Shown: positions 7,790-15,249, numbered from the stretch's first letter. The stretch is DNA of 15,784 bases from Aliterella sp. RAGGC_92 (GCA_030826005.1 JAPJOW010000020.1:11721-27504), one strand, 5' to 3'. Notes: generated from the letters alone by a model not told the origin. A program made the numbers and translations.

Positions 7790-7959
7790 ATGCCAACGGC
7801 TGAACAGAGTATCAGATGCGTTTTACTATGCCAATCTTTGACAAATACGTTTACCTCTATTTTCGTTGTTCGCCTCGATGAACGAACAGGTAATGTGTTT
7901 ATCTTAGCGGGAGATAATATATAGAAGTCTATCGGAACGGTCTTTGGAGATTCTTATGA
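7790..7959 (+). pseudogene. DUF6888-like small protein gene with a frameshift
   Basis: ATG at 7790 with GAGG seven bases upstream opens a frame reading MPTAEQSIRCVLLCQSL, then IFVVRLDERTGNVFILAGDN, and stops at TAG 7922-7924 (44 aa). In the -1 frame from about 7921 the sequence continues IEVYRNGLWRFL and stops at TGA 7957-7959. Cyanobacterial DUF6888 proteins have this layout, ending in a W-R-F type C-terminus, so loss of one base near 7915-7922 explains both halves. The restored stop overlaps the ATG of the next gene as ATGA, the arrangement expected of the intact operon. It is too short to be found by a long-ORF search. Family name is from memory; the frame analysis is direct. Programmed frameshifting or sequencing error are alternatives. 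Confidence 0.65.
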
Positions 7960-8168
7960 TCGAGCCTGACTTTAATAGCATGACTAAAATTGAATTAAGA
8001 ACTTACGTTATTGCTCACCCCGAAGACAAGACAGCATTTCATGCCTTTGTTGACCGATTTACCTCTGAAGCTTCAACTGAAACTTATGATATTCCAAAAT
8101 CAAATGCCGAAATTGAGGACGTTGAAATATTGATTAAACAAAAGTTAGGGCAATTGAAGATGGGCTAA
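7956..8168 (+). CDS. DUF6887-like small protein
   Basis: 70 aa from ATG 7956. This start is preferred to an upstream in-frame TTG at 7944 because it forms an ATGA overlap with the restored stop of the preceding gene, and MIEPDFNSMTKIELRTYVIA is the expected N-terminus (a start followed by an M-T-K/R-x-E-L-R-x-Y-V phrase). The middle HPEDKTAFHAFVDRF is typical of DUF6887 proteins, which in cyanobacteria are found next to DUF6888. The role is unknown; pairing and size suggest a toxin-antitoxin-like or other two-gene module, which is inference. The C-terminal half is acidic and then Lys-rich. Translation may depend on coupling to the upstream gene, now disrupted. Confidence 0.72.
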   Translation: MIEPDFNSMTKIELRTYVIAHPEDKTAFHAFVDRFTSEASTETYDIPKSNAEIEDVEILIKQKLGQLKMG

Positions 8169-8192
8169 GGTTAAAAATGGTAGTGGTTGACG

Positions 8193-8249
8193 GCGATCGC
8201 ATTTATTCCACCGCTACAAAAGGAAGTGCGATCGCGCGTCTGCTAAAGT
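8193..8249 (+). repeat. HIP1-containing direct repeat, copy 2, with internal hairpin
   Basis: This is the second copy of the 7671-7723 repeat. GCGATCGCATTT (8193-8204) and AAGTGCGATCGC (8224-8235) are inverted with one mismatch, giving a stem with a 19-nt loop. It lies between two converging genes (DUF6887-like and the PIN-like toxin), where a hairpin could limit read-through. There is no U-run, so it is not a clear intrinsic terminator. Confidence 0.6.
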
Positions 8250-8289
8250 TTCCTTATGCGATCGCTGTTCGGGGCAATATTTAGAATGA

Positions 8290-8631
8290 CTAAAGAGTAT
8301 TGTTGATTTCCACAATCATTTCTCCTTGTTGCAATCGTTCTAACGCATCAGGTAAAGTTGCTGTCAGTAATTGCCGTAAATTGCGATTGGTAACATTGCC
8401 ACAAGTTAGCCACAAAATCTGAGGGGGTGTTCCCAAACGACATACTAGGTCTATGAAGTCACTATCTTTTGTCATAATCAAAGCATTTTCGGCTCGTGCG
8501 GCTTCAAAAATTTCGATATCTTGAGCATCCCGAAGTGTTAAATCTACTAATGCGACAGCTTGTAAATCAAAAGTGTCTGACAACCAAACTGATAGGGTTG
8601 GAGGAAGTTGAGCATCAACCCAAATTTTCAT
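8290..8631 (-). CDS. DUF5615 PIN-like toxin
   Basis: 113 aa. MKIWVDAQLPPTLSVWL at the N-terminus and ALIMTKDSDFIDLV (residues 50-63) are the signature of the DUF5615/Mut7-C-like PIN proteins. The acidic residues expected at the metal site are D6, D35 or D38, and D56/D58. QILWLTCGNVTN (71-82) is the following conserved strand and loop. PIN-domain toxins are Mg-dependent ribonucleases that cut RNA when freed from their antitoxin. The start ATG (8631-8629) overlaps the stop of the upstream DUF433 gene in an ATGA junction, so the two are translationally coupled. This is the VapC45-like kind of module. All expected acidic residues are present, so it looks intact. Confidence 0.87.
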   Translation of the reverse strand: MKIWVDAQLPPTLSVWLSDTFDLQAVALVDLTLRDAQDIEIFEAARAENALIMTKDSDFIDLVCRLGTPPQILWLTCGNVTNRNLRQLLTATLPDALERLQQGEMIVEINNTL

Positions 8632-8861
8632 GCCGTTAGTCTAGGAAAATCAGTGCGTCGTGCTGCAAAGATTAAACTTGCTTGAATATCTGCAAGTTCT
8701 AAATCGGGGAAGTCTTCTAAAATTTCGCTAACACTAACGTTTTCCGCTAACATTTCCAAAATATCAGTAACTCTAATTCGCATCCCTCGAATGCAGGGAC
8801 GACCGCCACATTGACCAGGTGTTTGAGTAATACGAGCGAGCAATCCTGTTGTTGAGATCAT
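8628..8861 (-). CDS. DUF433 antitoxin
   Basis: 77 aa. The protein has the DUF433 pattern: an N-terminal arm with ITQTPGQCGGRPCIRGMRIR (residues 11-30), then VTDILEMLAENVSVSEILED and FPDLELADIQASLIFAARR, a helix-turn-helix-like region. DUF433 proteins pair with DUF5615 toxins as VapB45-like antitoxins, binding the toxin and usually their own promoter. It is first in the operon, the common antitoxin-first order, with a 4-nt ATGA overlap to the toxin. No strong Shine-Dalgarno precedes the ATG. Upstream lies the HIP1 hairpin gap shared with the divergent giant membrane protein gene. Confidence 0.87.
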   Translation of the reverse strand: MISTTGLLARITQTPGQCGGRPCIRGMRIRVTDILEMLAENVSVSEILEDFPDLELADIQASLIFAARRTDFPRLTA

Positions 8862-8931
8862 GAAGGGGCGACCAGAGGTTACTTTATCTATTTTACTGAG
8901 AAATTACAAGCATATATAACTGCTGGAGTGG

Positions 8932-8982
8932 TTGGCGATCGCACTTTCAATAATTGCAAGTTAACTTGAAAGCGATCGCCAA
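8932..8982. repeat. long HIP1 hairpin in a divergent gap
   Basis: TTGGCGATCGCACTTTCAA (8932-8950) and TTGAAAGCGATCGCCAA (8966-8982) are inverted repeats that pair along their length except for two extra bases (AC) in the left arm. The loop is TAATTGCAAGTTAAC. The element lies between the DUF433 start and the start of the 1219-aa gene, so it may affect either leader or promoter, or be a mobile palindromic repeat. Confidence 0.7.
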
Positions 8983-9059
8983 TTTAAAAACTAGCACATT
9001 TATCAAGAGCCTAATTTACTCCAATCTCCATCATGAGGTATGTGCTGACATAGCGAGTT

Positions 9060-12000
9060 ATGACCTCACAACCAAATCGGCTTGAGATAGAACTAACAAT
9101 ACCTGCTACTCATCCTCAATTATTAGAGGGCTTAGATTTATGGTTGCGCTTAGGTTTACTTTCGCAAACTCAAGTTATCCGAATTTGTCGCACTCAGCTA
9201 GTTTGTGTTTTACCTACACCTGATGTAACTCGTCAAGCAGATTTCGTCACTACACCACTAGAAGAAACAATAGTTCCGGTTAGAACTCGTCCTGCACCTA
9301 TATTCAGCCGCATTTTATCTTCCCTTATGGAAGAAATTAGCGTTGTGTGGCTGCTGTTTCTAGGCGTGTTCATGGTGATAGTATCGTCTGGATCTTTAGC
9401 GGCTAGTCAGTGGCAAAATTTTTCCGCCGTTGGGCAATATGCGATTTTGTTTGGTTATACTTTGGCATTTTGGATTGCCAGTTTGTGGACGCGACAACAA
9501 CCAAATTTAAGTTTAACAAGTCGTATTTTACAAGTTACTACCCTATCTTTGATTCCAATTAATTATTGGGCAATTGATGGACTCAAACTGTGGCGGGGTG
9601 GATTGGGATTAGTTATAGGATTTGTCGCATTTTTTAGTTTAGCTGCGATCGCCTGGACTTTATTGCGATCGGTAATACCCATTAAATGCAATACTCTGGC
9701 GCTGAGTTGGTTGCAACTGGGTTGGGTTATACCTGGATTTCCCTTAATTGCTATTTATATAGGTACGATAAGCACCGCAGGGGTTTTATGGCATAGAGTA
9801 GAAAAACGCCGGGAAAGCTTAACAGAACTGGGGATTAGTGGTGTTGTTATTGCTATTGCTACCTTACTACTTTTGGGTAGAGGCGTATTACGGGCAGGCG
9901 TACCCGTAAATTCAATCGGACTAGCGTTAGGAATAGGCGGCGGGATACTTTGTTGGTTAACTCGCCATCAGGTGCAACCCCTTTTTACCCGCACGGGGAT
10001 TGGATTATTAGGATTAGGTTGGATAGTCGCCATTAGTGCTGAACCACCTTGGCAAGCGATCGCTATTAGTATTTTAGGTATCTATTTATTAACCAGTCGT
10101 CTGCAACGACTTTGGCAAGTACGAGATTTACTCGCTGTATTTTTTATAGGATTGCAAGCTTACTATCTATTGTGGCGAGTTATTCCTAGAGTAGGAAGAT
10201 TACAAATTATTGACTTTGTAACGCAAGTTGCAGGGGGTAGTTTATTCCCAGGCGAACTTGTCGGATTACAGCTTTTTCCATACATTATTATCACCCTAGT
10301 AATTGCCTCGCGCTTACGTCGTGCTTCTAAGCCAAATTTGGCTAACTATACCGAAGGCATGGCATTAATTTTAGGCATTGTGCTTGCCTTAATTAGTCTA
10401 TTGCATCCTCTAGTGCGATCGCTCTATCTACTTGCCTCTACACTTACTTTAATAATTATCCTCCGTCAGCGTTCTACTCCCGCCGCTTGGTTAGTTTATC
10501 TCACTCACGTTACGGGCATATTAGCTATAGGTGCGTGGATAGATTGGAGTTTCCCCGATTTAGATGCTCGATTTTGGGCAATTATTTTATTAGTTGGGAT
10601 GGTAGCCGAGTGGGGTTGTAGTTTAGCGTCTCATCTTCTGTGGCGGCGCAGTGCGTGGCATATCGGTTTAGGATTAGCAGGATTGAGTTATCCCTTACTG
10701 GTAGCATCAAATCCCTACTGGGGATTAACTTGGTTAGTCACTCCCGCTTGTCTTACATTTCTAGGTAGTCGTGCTAGTTTTCTGCAACCAAGTTTAGCAA
10801 GTTGGCTGAGTGTGATTACGCTACTTTTAGCCCAGTTTTTAACCGAAGCTGAGATAACGCCTTTACTAATTAGTACAGCAGTTGCAACAAGTTTAATGTT
10901 AGTAAATACACAGCAATTGCGATCGCAAGTTGTAGCCGCCATAACTGTTGGTTTTGGCTTAAGTTTTGTGGGAACTTGTCTGTGGCAGCTTTGGGACACA
11001 ATTCCCCTTCATTGGTTGCCAACCTTGATTGGAGTTGCTTTGTGGGGTTTATGGATTTTACGACAATTTGCCCCTACGGGAATTTACGCCCCAGCATTGG
11101 ATAGTTGGGCGATCGCACTAAGTATAATTGATTTAACTTTTTTAACTTTATGGCGGCTGGCATCTTACCCCATAAGCGATATATATCTAGTTGTAGCCGC
11201 CGTTATAATTACTGGGGCAATTGTTTATCGTAATTGGCGACAGCAAGCAAATTTAGGTTTTTACGGTATTGCTTGGGGAACAGAATTAGTAATAGTTGGT
11301 ACTATATGGTGGATATCGCCATCAGTGATAAATATTGCGCTCGCCAACTTAGGATTAGGACTAGCAACTCAATTAGGTGGCGATTGGCGCTTACGTCGTT
11401 CTGCTTTTCCCTACCTTTCTAGTTGGCACGTTATCCCGCTTATATATGCAGTCATAGGATTAATCTTTGCCCATAATACATTTACGGCATACACCGGGCT
11501 TTACTCTTTAGCCGCCGCCTTAGTGGGACTTGGAGTAGGGAGACGTTTACCCCGTCTTAAAACAATTACCTATATATCTATACTTGGTGTTTCCTTTGCT
11601 GCTTACGAACTGCTGATTTATCAATTAATGCAGTCTCAAGGCGGACAAGCAGGAGATGGCATACTATTACTATCTGCCCTAGCTGCGGCGATCGCAATTA
11701 CCTATCGTTTTTGTTCTCGTTGGTTGCTATTTTATTGGAGAATTGCACCCCAAGAATTACTCGTAATTACTCATCTTCACTGGGGAGTTGGGAGTCTTTT
11801 TTCTCTACTGGCGTTAGGATTTACTTTAAGCAATGTTGGTAGCAATCTTTGGCTAGGAGTAACAATTTCATTAGCAGCTTATGCCGCTTGGCAAGGGCGC
11901 AGCCGGGATTTGTGGGTATATTTGGGAGTATTGCAATCAACAATTGCGATCGCCCACTTTTTCGATCGAATTTTACCTTCAATTGCGTTCCAAAATTGGG

Positions 12001-12719
12001 CAGCCGCGATCGCTTGTATTTTTGCCTATATTTTATACTCGTTACCTTGGCAAACTTGGGGTTGGTCAAAACAACCTTGGCAGCGTTCCGCTACAGTTTT
12101 ACCAGTGATAATTGTCTTACTTACATTTAGCAATATTGCAATTGCAAGTTTATTTCTCGTTGCTGCTTTTTACGCTTGGTTAGCGAGGGTAGAAAATAAA
12201 ATTCGCCTCAGTTATTTAAGTATTGTTTTAGCTGATTGGGCAATTATTCGACTGCTGCAAAATTGGCAGCTTACCGAGGCTTTGTGGTATGTATCGGTAT
12301 TGAGTGGTTCGTTGCTTTATATTGCCCAAATCGATCCGCTACTGCGATCGCCTACCGAAAAAGAAAAGCGTCATATTTTACGCACCTTATCTGTGGGATT
12401 GTTTTGTTTTACAGCTTTATATCAATCAGATGGTAGTTTGGGGCAAGGAATTTTAACTATTTTCCTTGGCATTAGCTTAATCTTAGCGGGAATAGGATTT
12501 CGCACTCGCGCTTACTTATATGTCGGCACGCTAACTTTTATAATTAAAGTCCTGCGGCAACTATGGTTATTTATTGATAACTACTCTTTCCTGTTATGGG
12601 CAATTGGAATTGTAGTTGGGTTAATATTTATTTGGATTGCCGCAACTTTTGAAGCCCGTCGCAGTCAAGCAAACGCATTGATGCAAACTTGGATTCGAGA
12701 ACTAGAAACTTGGGAATAA
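9060..12719 (+). CDS. giant polytopic membrane protein, DUF2157-like
   Basis: 1219 aa. A soluble N-terminus of about 95 residues (ATHPQLLEGLDLWLRLGLLS at about 16-35, then RICRTQLVCVLPTP) precedes an almost continuous run of hydrophobic segments to the C-terminus. I estimate more than 30 helices, many Trp-rich. The first helix pair, WLLFLGVFMVIVSSGSLAAS and WQNFSAVGQYAILFGYTLAF, resembles the start of the DUF2157 region in bacterial membrane proteins, and long proteins of this layout occur in many cyanobacteria. No catalytic motif, transporter signature or signal peptide is obvious. The C-terminal tail (ARRSQANALMQTWIRELETW) is cytosolic-looking. It has no same-strand neighbour close enough to suggest an operon. 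The function is unknown; a structural or lipid-handling envelope role is only a guess. Confidence 0.85.
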   Translation: MTSQPNRLEIELTIPATHPQLLEGLDLWLRLGLLSQTQVIRICRTQLVCVLPTPDVTRQADFVTTPLEETIVPVRTRPAPIFSRILSSLMEEISVVWLLFLGVFMVIVSSGSLAASQWQNFSAVGQYAILFGYTLAFWIASLWTRQQPNLSLTSRILQVTTLSLIPINYWAIDGLKLWRGGLGLVIGFVAFFSLAAIAWTLLRSVIPIKCNTLALSWLQLGWVIPGFPLIAIYIGTISTAGVLWHRVEKRRESLTELGISGVVIAIATLLLLGRGVLRAGVPVNSIGLALGIGGGILCWLTRHQVQPLFTRTGIGLLGLGWIVAISAEPPWQAIAISILGIYLLTSRLQRLWQVRDLLAVFFIGLQAYYLLWRVIPRVGRLQIIDFVTQVAGGSLFPGELVGLQLFPYIIITLVIASRLRRASKPNLANYTEGMALILGIVLALISLLHPLVRSLYLLASTLTLIIILRQRSTPAAWLVYLTHVTGILAIGAWIDWSFPDLDARFWAIILLVGMVAEWGCSLASHLLWRRSAWHIGLGLAGLSYPLLVASNPYWGLTWLVTPACLTFLGSRASFLQPSLASWLSVITLLLAQFLTEAEITPLLISTAVATSLMLVNTQQLRSQVVAAITVGFGLSFVGTCLWQLWDTIPLHWLPTLIGVALWGLWILRQFAPTGIYAPALDSWAIALSIIDLTFLTLWRLASYPISDIYLVVAAVIITGAIVYRNWRQQANLGFYGIAWGTELVIVGTIWWISPSVINIALANLGLGLATQLGGDWRLRRSAFPYLSSWHVIPLIYAVIGLIFAHNTFTAYTGLYSLAAALVGLGVGRRLPRLKTITYISILGVSFAAYELLIYQLMQSQGGQAGDGILLLSALAAAIAITYRFCSRWLLFYWRIAPQELLVITHLHWGVGSLFSLLALGFTLSNVGSNLWLGVTISLAAYAAWQGRSRDLWVYLGVLQSTIAIAHFFDRILPSIAFQNWAAAIACIFAYILYSLPWQTWGWSKQPWQRSATVLPVIIVLLTFSNIAIASLFLVAAFYAWLARVENKIRLSYLSIVLADWAIIRLLQNWQLTEALWYVSVLSGSLLYIAQIDPLLRSPTEKEKRHILRTLSVGLFCFTALYQSDGSLGQGILTIFLGISLILAGIGFRTRAYLYVGTLTFIIKVLRQLWLFIDNYSFLLWAIGIVVGLIFIWIAATFEARRSQANALMQTWIRELETWE

Positions 12720-12851
12720 ACTTGTATTGTTGCCGCAAAAAAGCTAGAAATAGGAATTTTTCAGTTAATTGCGTCTCTACAAGGCAGTTATATAGATTAT
12801 TTATAAGTAAATGAGATCTTCAGTACATATGATTTATAGTCGTTTTATTTT

Positions 12852-13790
12852 ATGAAACATTCAATCGTACTAGATGGGTTAATCGGTTTGTGTGTTGGGG
12901 ATGCTTTGGGAGTTCCGGTTGAGTTTTCTACTCGTGAAGAACGCTCTCAACAGCCTGTTATTGATATGAATAGTCCAAATTCTTGGAATCAGCTTCCCGG
13001 TACTTGGTCTGATGATAGTTCTCTTACTTTCTGTTTAGCAGATTCTCTATGTGACGGTTTTTCGTTACAGAAAATCGCTGATTCCTTTTGCCAATGGTAT
13101 TACGAGCAGAAGTGGACTGCACGAGGAAAAGTATTTGACATCGGGATTACAACCCAAATGGCAATTGAGAAACTCCGCAAAGGAGTACCGCCTTTACAAG
13201 CAGGAGACACCGCAGAGCGCAGTAATGGTAACGGATCTTTAATGCGAATTTTGCCTCTAGCTTATTACTATAAAACTTTGAGCTTCCCAGCGCTACTTGA
13301 ACGAGTGCATCAGGTTTCTTGTATTACTCACGCGCATCTGTGATCGCAAATGGCTTGTGGTATTTATATCAGTATTGTTATTGCTTTGTTAGAAGGTAGC
13401 GATCCTAAAGTAGCTTATCAACAGGGCTTAAACCGAGTTGAGCCTTTTTACCAAAAGTACCCTTACAGCCAAGAAATGTCTCATTTTGAGCGAGTATTTA
13501 GCCGCGAAATTAATACTTTGCCAATTGAAGATATTAATTCTGAAGGCTATGTAATAGATACTTTAGAAGCTAGTTTGTGGTGTTTTCTCAATGGGTCATC
13601 TTATGTAGAATCAGTTTTAAAAGCTGTGAACTTGGGAGAAGATACTGATACGACCGCAGCAGTTACAGGAGGTTTAGCAGGGATCTACTACGGAGTTGAT
13701 AATATCCCACAGGAATGGATAAATACAATTGCCCGTAAAGACGATATTGTCGCCCTGGCAAGTCGCTTAGAGGCAGCAATTTATCGCTAA
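12852..13790 (+). pseudogene. ADP-ribosylglycohydrolase (DraG-like) interrupted by one in-frame TGA
   Basis: One frame of 313 codons encodes a full-length DraG-like protein except for TGA at codon 164 (13341-13343). The N-terminal half has LIGLCVGDALGVPVEF (residues 10-25), GTWSDDSSLTFCLADSL (50-66; metal ligands D54, D55) and SNGNGSLMRILPLAYYY (124-140). The C-terminal half resumes as SQMACGIYISIVIALLEG and carries GEDTDTTAAVTGGLAG with D264, D266 and T267. Both halves contribute to the two-metal site, so the truncated 163-aa product should be inactive. The junction reads THAHL-stop-SQMACG where relatives have THAHxRSQ, so CGA (Arg) to TGA is the simplest change. A restart at ATG 13350 lacks a ribosome-binding site. 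Intact relatives remove ADP-ribose from proteins or small molecules. Sequencing error is possible. Confidence 0.8.
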
Positions 13791-13812
13791 CTAATGCGGC
13801 AAGCCGTTTATA

Positions 13813-13818
13813 TATAAT
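13813..13818 (+). promoter_or_regulatory. possible -10 box for the ATP-grasp gene
   Basis: TATAAT sits 25 bp before the ATP-grasp start, in the 53-bp gap after the DraG-like gene. AGAAGG (13827-13832) is a reasonable but slightly distant ribosome-binding site, with a HIP1 octamer between it and the ATG. No clear -35 box is seen, so independent transcription is only possible. Confidence 0.35.
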
Positions 13819-13843
13819 TTCTCGGTAGAAGGCGATCGCACTT

Positions 13844-14647
13844 ATGAATAATGTAAAAGCGGCTATTCTCAATACAGGGATTACAGCGTGGATTTTTGAA
13901 CAATACACCCAGCGCTTGGCGCAAGTGATGAATATCGAAATTAGCGATCGCCCTGGCGAATATAATTATCTACTTGGTTGGGACGCTTCCCAGCCACCCA
14001 CCGGAAAAAGTTTCATTCCTTTTGAAGCCATTTGTTTAGCCTCAGACAAACGCCGACTTGCAGAAGTTTTTACCACTCATCAAGTTGCTATTCCTAGAAC
14101 TTATCTACTTGAATCGGAAGACGAAGTTAATCGACTTCTGCAAAAAGAACATAACAGCCAGTGGGTTCTTAAGTGGCCAACGGGTTGTGGCGGTTCTGGT
14201 CATCGTTTGCAAAAACTAAATATGCCAATTCCCCAAGACTGGACGCGCCCTTATGTACTTCAAGAGTTTATCGCTCTTGAAGTGCCAGAGGTATATCGGT
14301 TATATTGCGTTGCTGGCGAAAATTTTGGTTGGAATGCTAGGCGCTTTCCCTCCCATAACAAAACGTCTTTATTTGTTGCTCATGCCCAAGGTGCAAGGTA
14401 CGAAGCAGAAAGTAATGTCCCATCAGAAGCCGAGTTTCAAGCCCGTCAAGCTTTAACTTGCACAAACTTAATTAACTCCTTTGGATGTGCTGACTTGATG
14501 AAAGATAAACATGGCAACTGGTTAGTCTTGGAAGTCAATACGGATGGTATTTTTAATTTCGTTGACCGAGATATAGACATCGGCAACATTTCCAATGAAA
14601 TTGACAACCGTTTAGCCAAAGCTTTTCATACATGGAGCAGTAGTTAA
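13844..14647 (+). CDS. ATP-grasp-fold ligase-type protein
   Basis: 267 aa. After a short pre-ATP-grasp region come the ATP-binding Lys in VLKWPTGCGGSG (K110; glycine loop 114-119), a hinge segment YVLQEFI with E141, the PEVYRLYCVAGENFGWNARRF block (148-168), D217 in NSFGCADLM, and the metal-binding E230-x-N232 in LVLEVNTDGIFNFVDRDI (227-244). This is the ATP-grasp order used by RimK-like ligases that join a carboxylate to an amine through an acyl-phosphate. The substrate cannot be read from sequence; the N-terminal lobe is shorter than in D-Ala-D-Ala ligase or glutathione synthetase. It follows the DraG-like gene by 53 nt on the same strand, so the two may be co-expressed. It appears intact, unlike its neighbour. 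Confidence 0.85.
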   Translation: MNNVKAAILNTGITAWIFEQYTQRLAQVMNIEISDRPGEYNYLLGWDASQPPTGKSFIPFEAICLASDKRRLAEVFTTHQVAIPRTYLLESEDEVNRLLQKEHNSQWVLKWPTGCGGSGHRLQKLNMPIPQDWTRPYVLQEFIALEVPEVYRLYCVAGENFGWNARRFPSHNKTSLFVAHAQGARYEAESNVPSEAEFQARQALTCTNLINSFGCADLMKDKHGNWLVLEVNTDGIFNFVDRDIDIGNISNEIDNRLAKAFHTWSSS

Positions 14648-14771
14648 AATTAGCCAGCACTACCTTTAGACTGTTACATAAATGCCAGGTTTGTCTATAA
14701 ACTCATAAAGTAAGAGCGATCGCCTATTCGCGATCGTCAAAAAATATTCATTTAGAAGTTTAAATTCTCTA

Positions 14772-14808
14772 ACAAAACCCCAAATCCCCTTTTGGGCAAG
14801 GGTTTTGT
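14772..14808 (-). terminator. probable terminator behind tRNA-Thr
   Basis: ACAAAACCC (14772-14780) and GGGTTTTGT (14800-14808) form a perfect 9-bp stem, with CCCAAA/TTTGGG words inside allowing alternative pairing. Read on the minus strand it begins a few bases after the tRNA 3' end. The descending arm ends in GGGGTTTTGTT, so it could terminate the tRNA transcript. It could also serve the ATP-grasp transcript arriving from the left. Confidence 0.6.
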
Positions 14809-14812
14809 CTTA

Positions 14813-14884
14813 AGCCGATGGCGGGATTTGAACCCGCGACCAACTGATTACGAATCAGTTACTCTACCACTGAGCCACATCGGC
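14813..14884 (-). tRNA. tRNA-Thr (anticodon CGU)
   Basis: On the minus strand the gene folds as a full cloverleaf. The acceptor arms are GCCGATG and CATCGGC, the D-arm is GCTCAGTGGTAGAGT, and the anticodon stem ACTGA/TCAGT encloses the loop TTCGTAA with anticodon CGT. The T-arm is CGGGTTCAAATCCCG with the invariant TTCAAAT. The discriminator is T (14813) and the 3' CCA is not encoded, so it must be added after transcription. It is read divergently from the DUF3493 gene, and a TATA-rich stretch (about 14890-14905) in the gap could serve as the -10 region. Confidence 0.96.
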
Positions 14885-14918
14885 ACACAATTGTTTATAT
14901 TATCATTTTTAAATCATC

Positions 14919-15191
14919 ATGGTCAAACAACCCCAAAATAAACGGTTTACAAACGAGCAATACGATCGCCTAAAAGCCGAAGCAGCCGCACCTTATCGAG
15001 GGTTACGAAGATTTATATATATAGCTTTTGGGGCTTCGGGTTTTGTGGGCGCGCTGATATTTTTGGCGCAATTGGCGGCGGGAAACCAAGCGGATGCGCC
15101 CCTATCCAACCTCGCTTTGCAAGTGGGAGTTGTGGCTTTGATGGTGTTTCTGTTTCGTTTAGATAAAGAATCGCCAAAACGTCCTAAGTAA
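14919..15191 (+). CDS. DUF3493 (LPA3-like) small membrane protein
   Basis: 90 aa. The N-terminus KRFTNEQYDRLKAEAAAPYRGLRRFIY matches the DUF3493 pattern (a basic amphipathic segment with APYRGLRRF). Two hydrophobic helices follow (about residues 33-53 and 63-80), with a short Gln/Asp-containing loop between. In plants the related domain occurs in LOW PSII ACCUMULATION 3, which helps assemble photosystem II; that link is recalled from family knowledge and should be treated with care. A thylakoid membrane location is likely by inference. The gene is monocistronic, faces away from tRNA-Thr, and is followed by an AT-rich hairpin. Confidence 0.85.
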   Translation: MVKQPQNKRFTNEQYDRLKAEAAAPYRGLRRFIYIAFGASGFVGALIFLAQLAAGNQADAPLSNLALQVGVVALMVFLFRLDKESPKRPK

Positions 15192-15225
15192 GGTAAAACG
15201 CCCTCGGTTACGCAATTTTACTTAC

Positions 15226-15249
15226 ATTTTTTAATTTAAGTTAAAAAAT
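15226..15249 (+). terminator. AT-rich hairpin after the DUF3493 gene
   Basis: ATTTTTTAA (15226-15234) and TTAAAAAAT (15241-15249) are a perfect 9-bp inverted repeat with a 6-nt loop, 35 bp after the stop codon. The stem is all A/T, so it would be a weak terminator. The rest of the gap to 15426 is AT-rich, with a GGGTC/GACCC dyad at 15388-15409 flanking a TATACT word, and no gene that I can see. Confidence 0.35.

Noticed and set aside
7910..7930. Programmed -1 frameshift site in the DUF6888-like gene
   Set aside because: AATATATAG is not a classic X-XXY-YYZ slippery heptamer and no clear downstream pseudoknot was seen; decay or error is more likely, though not excluded.
7671..8249. CRISPR array formed by HIP1-containing repeats
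   Set aside because: Only two imperfect copies are present, spaced by genes rather than by uniform short spacers, and no cas genes are seen.
10715..12436. Several 60-95 aa frames on both strands inside the 1219-aa gene
   Set aside because: They overlap a long intact membrane-protein frame and lack motifs or ribosome-binding sites; they are shadows.
13341..13343. TGA as a selenocysteine or recoded codon
   Set aside because: The position corresponds to a residue that looks like Arg in relatives, and I could make out no recoding hairpin after it; a nonsense mutation is simpler.
14714..14738. HIP1 dyad after the ATP-grasp gene as a terminator
   Set aside because: The two HIP1-like words pair imperfectly, the loop is only eight bases, and no T-run follows on either strand.
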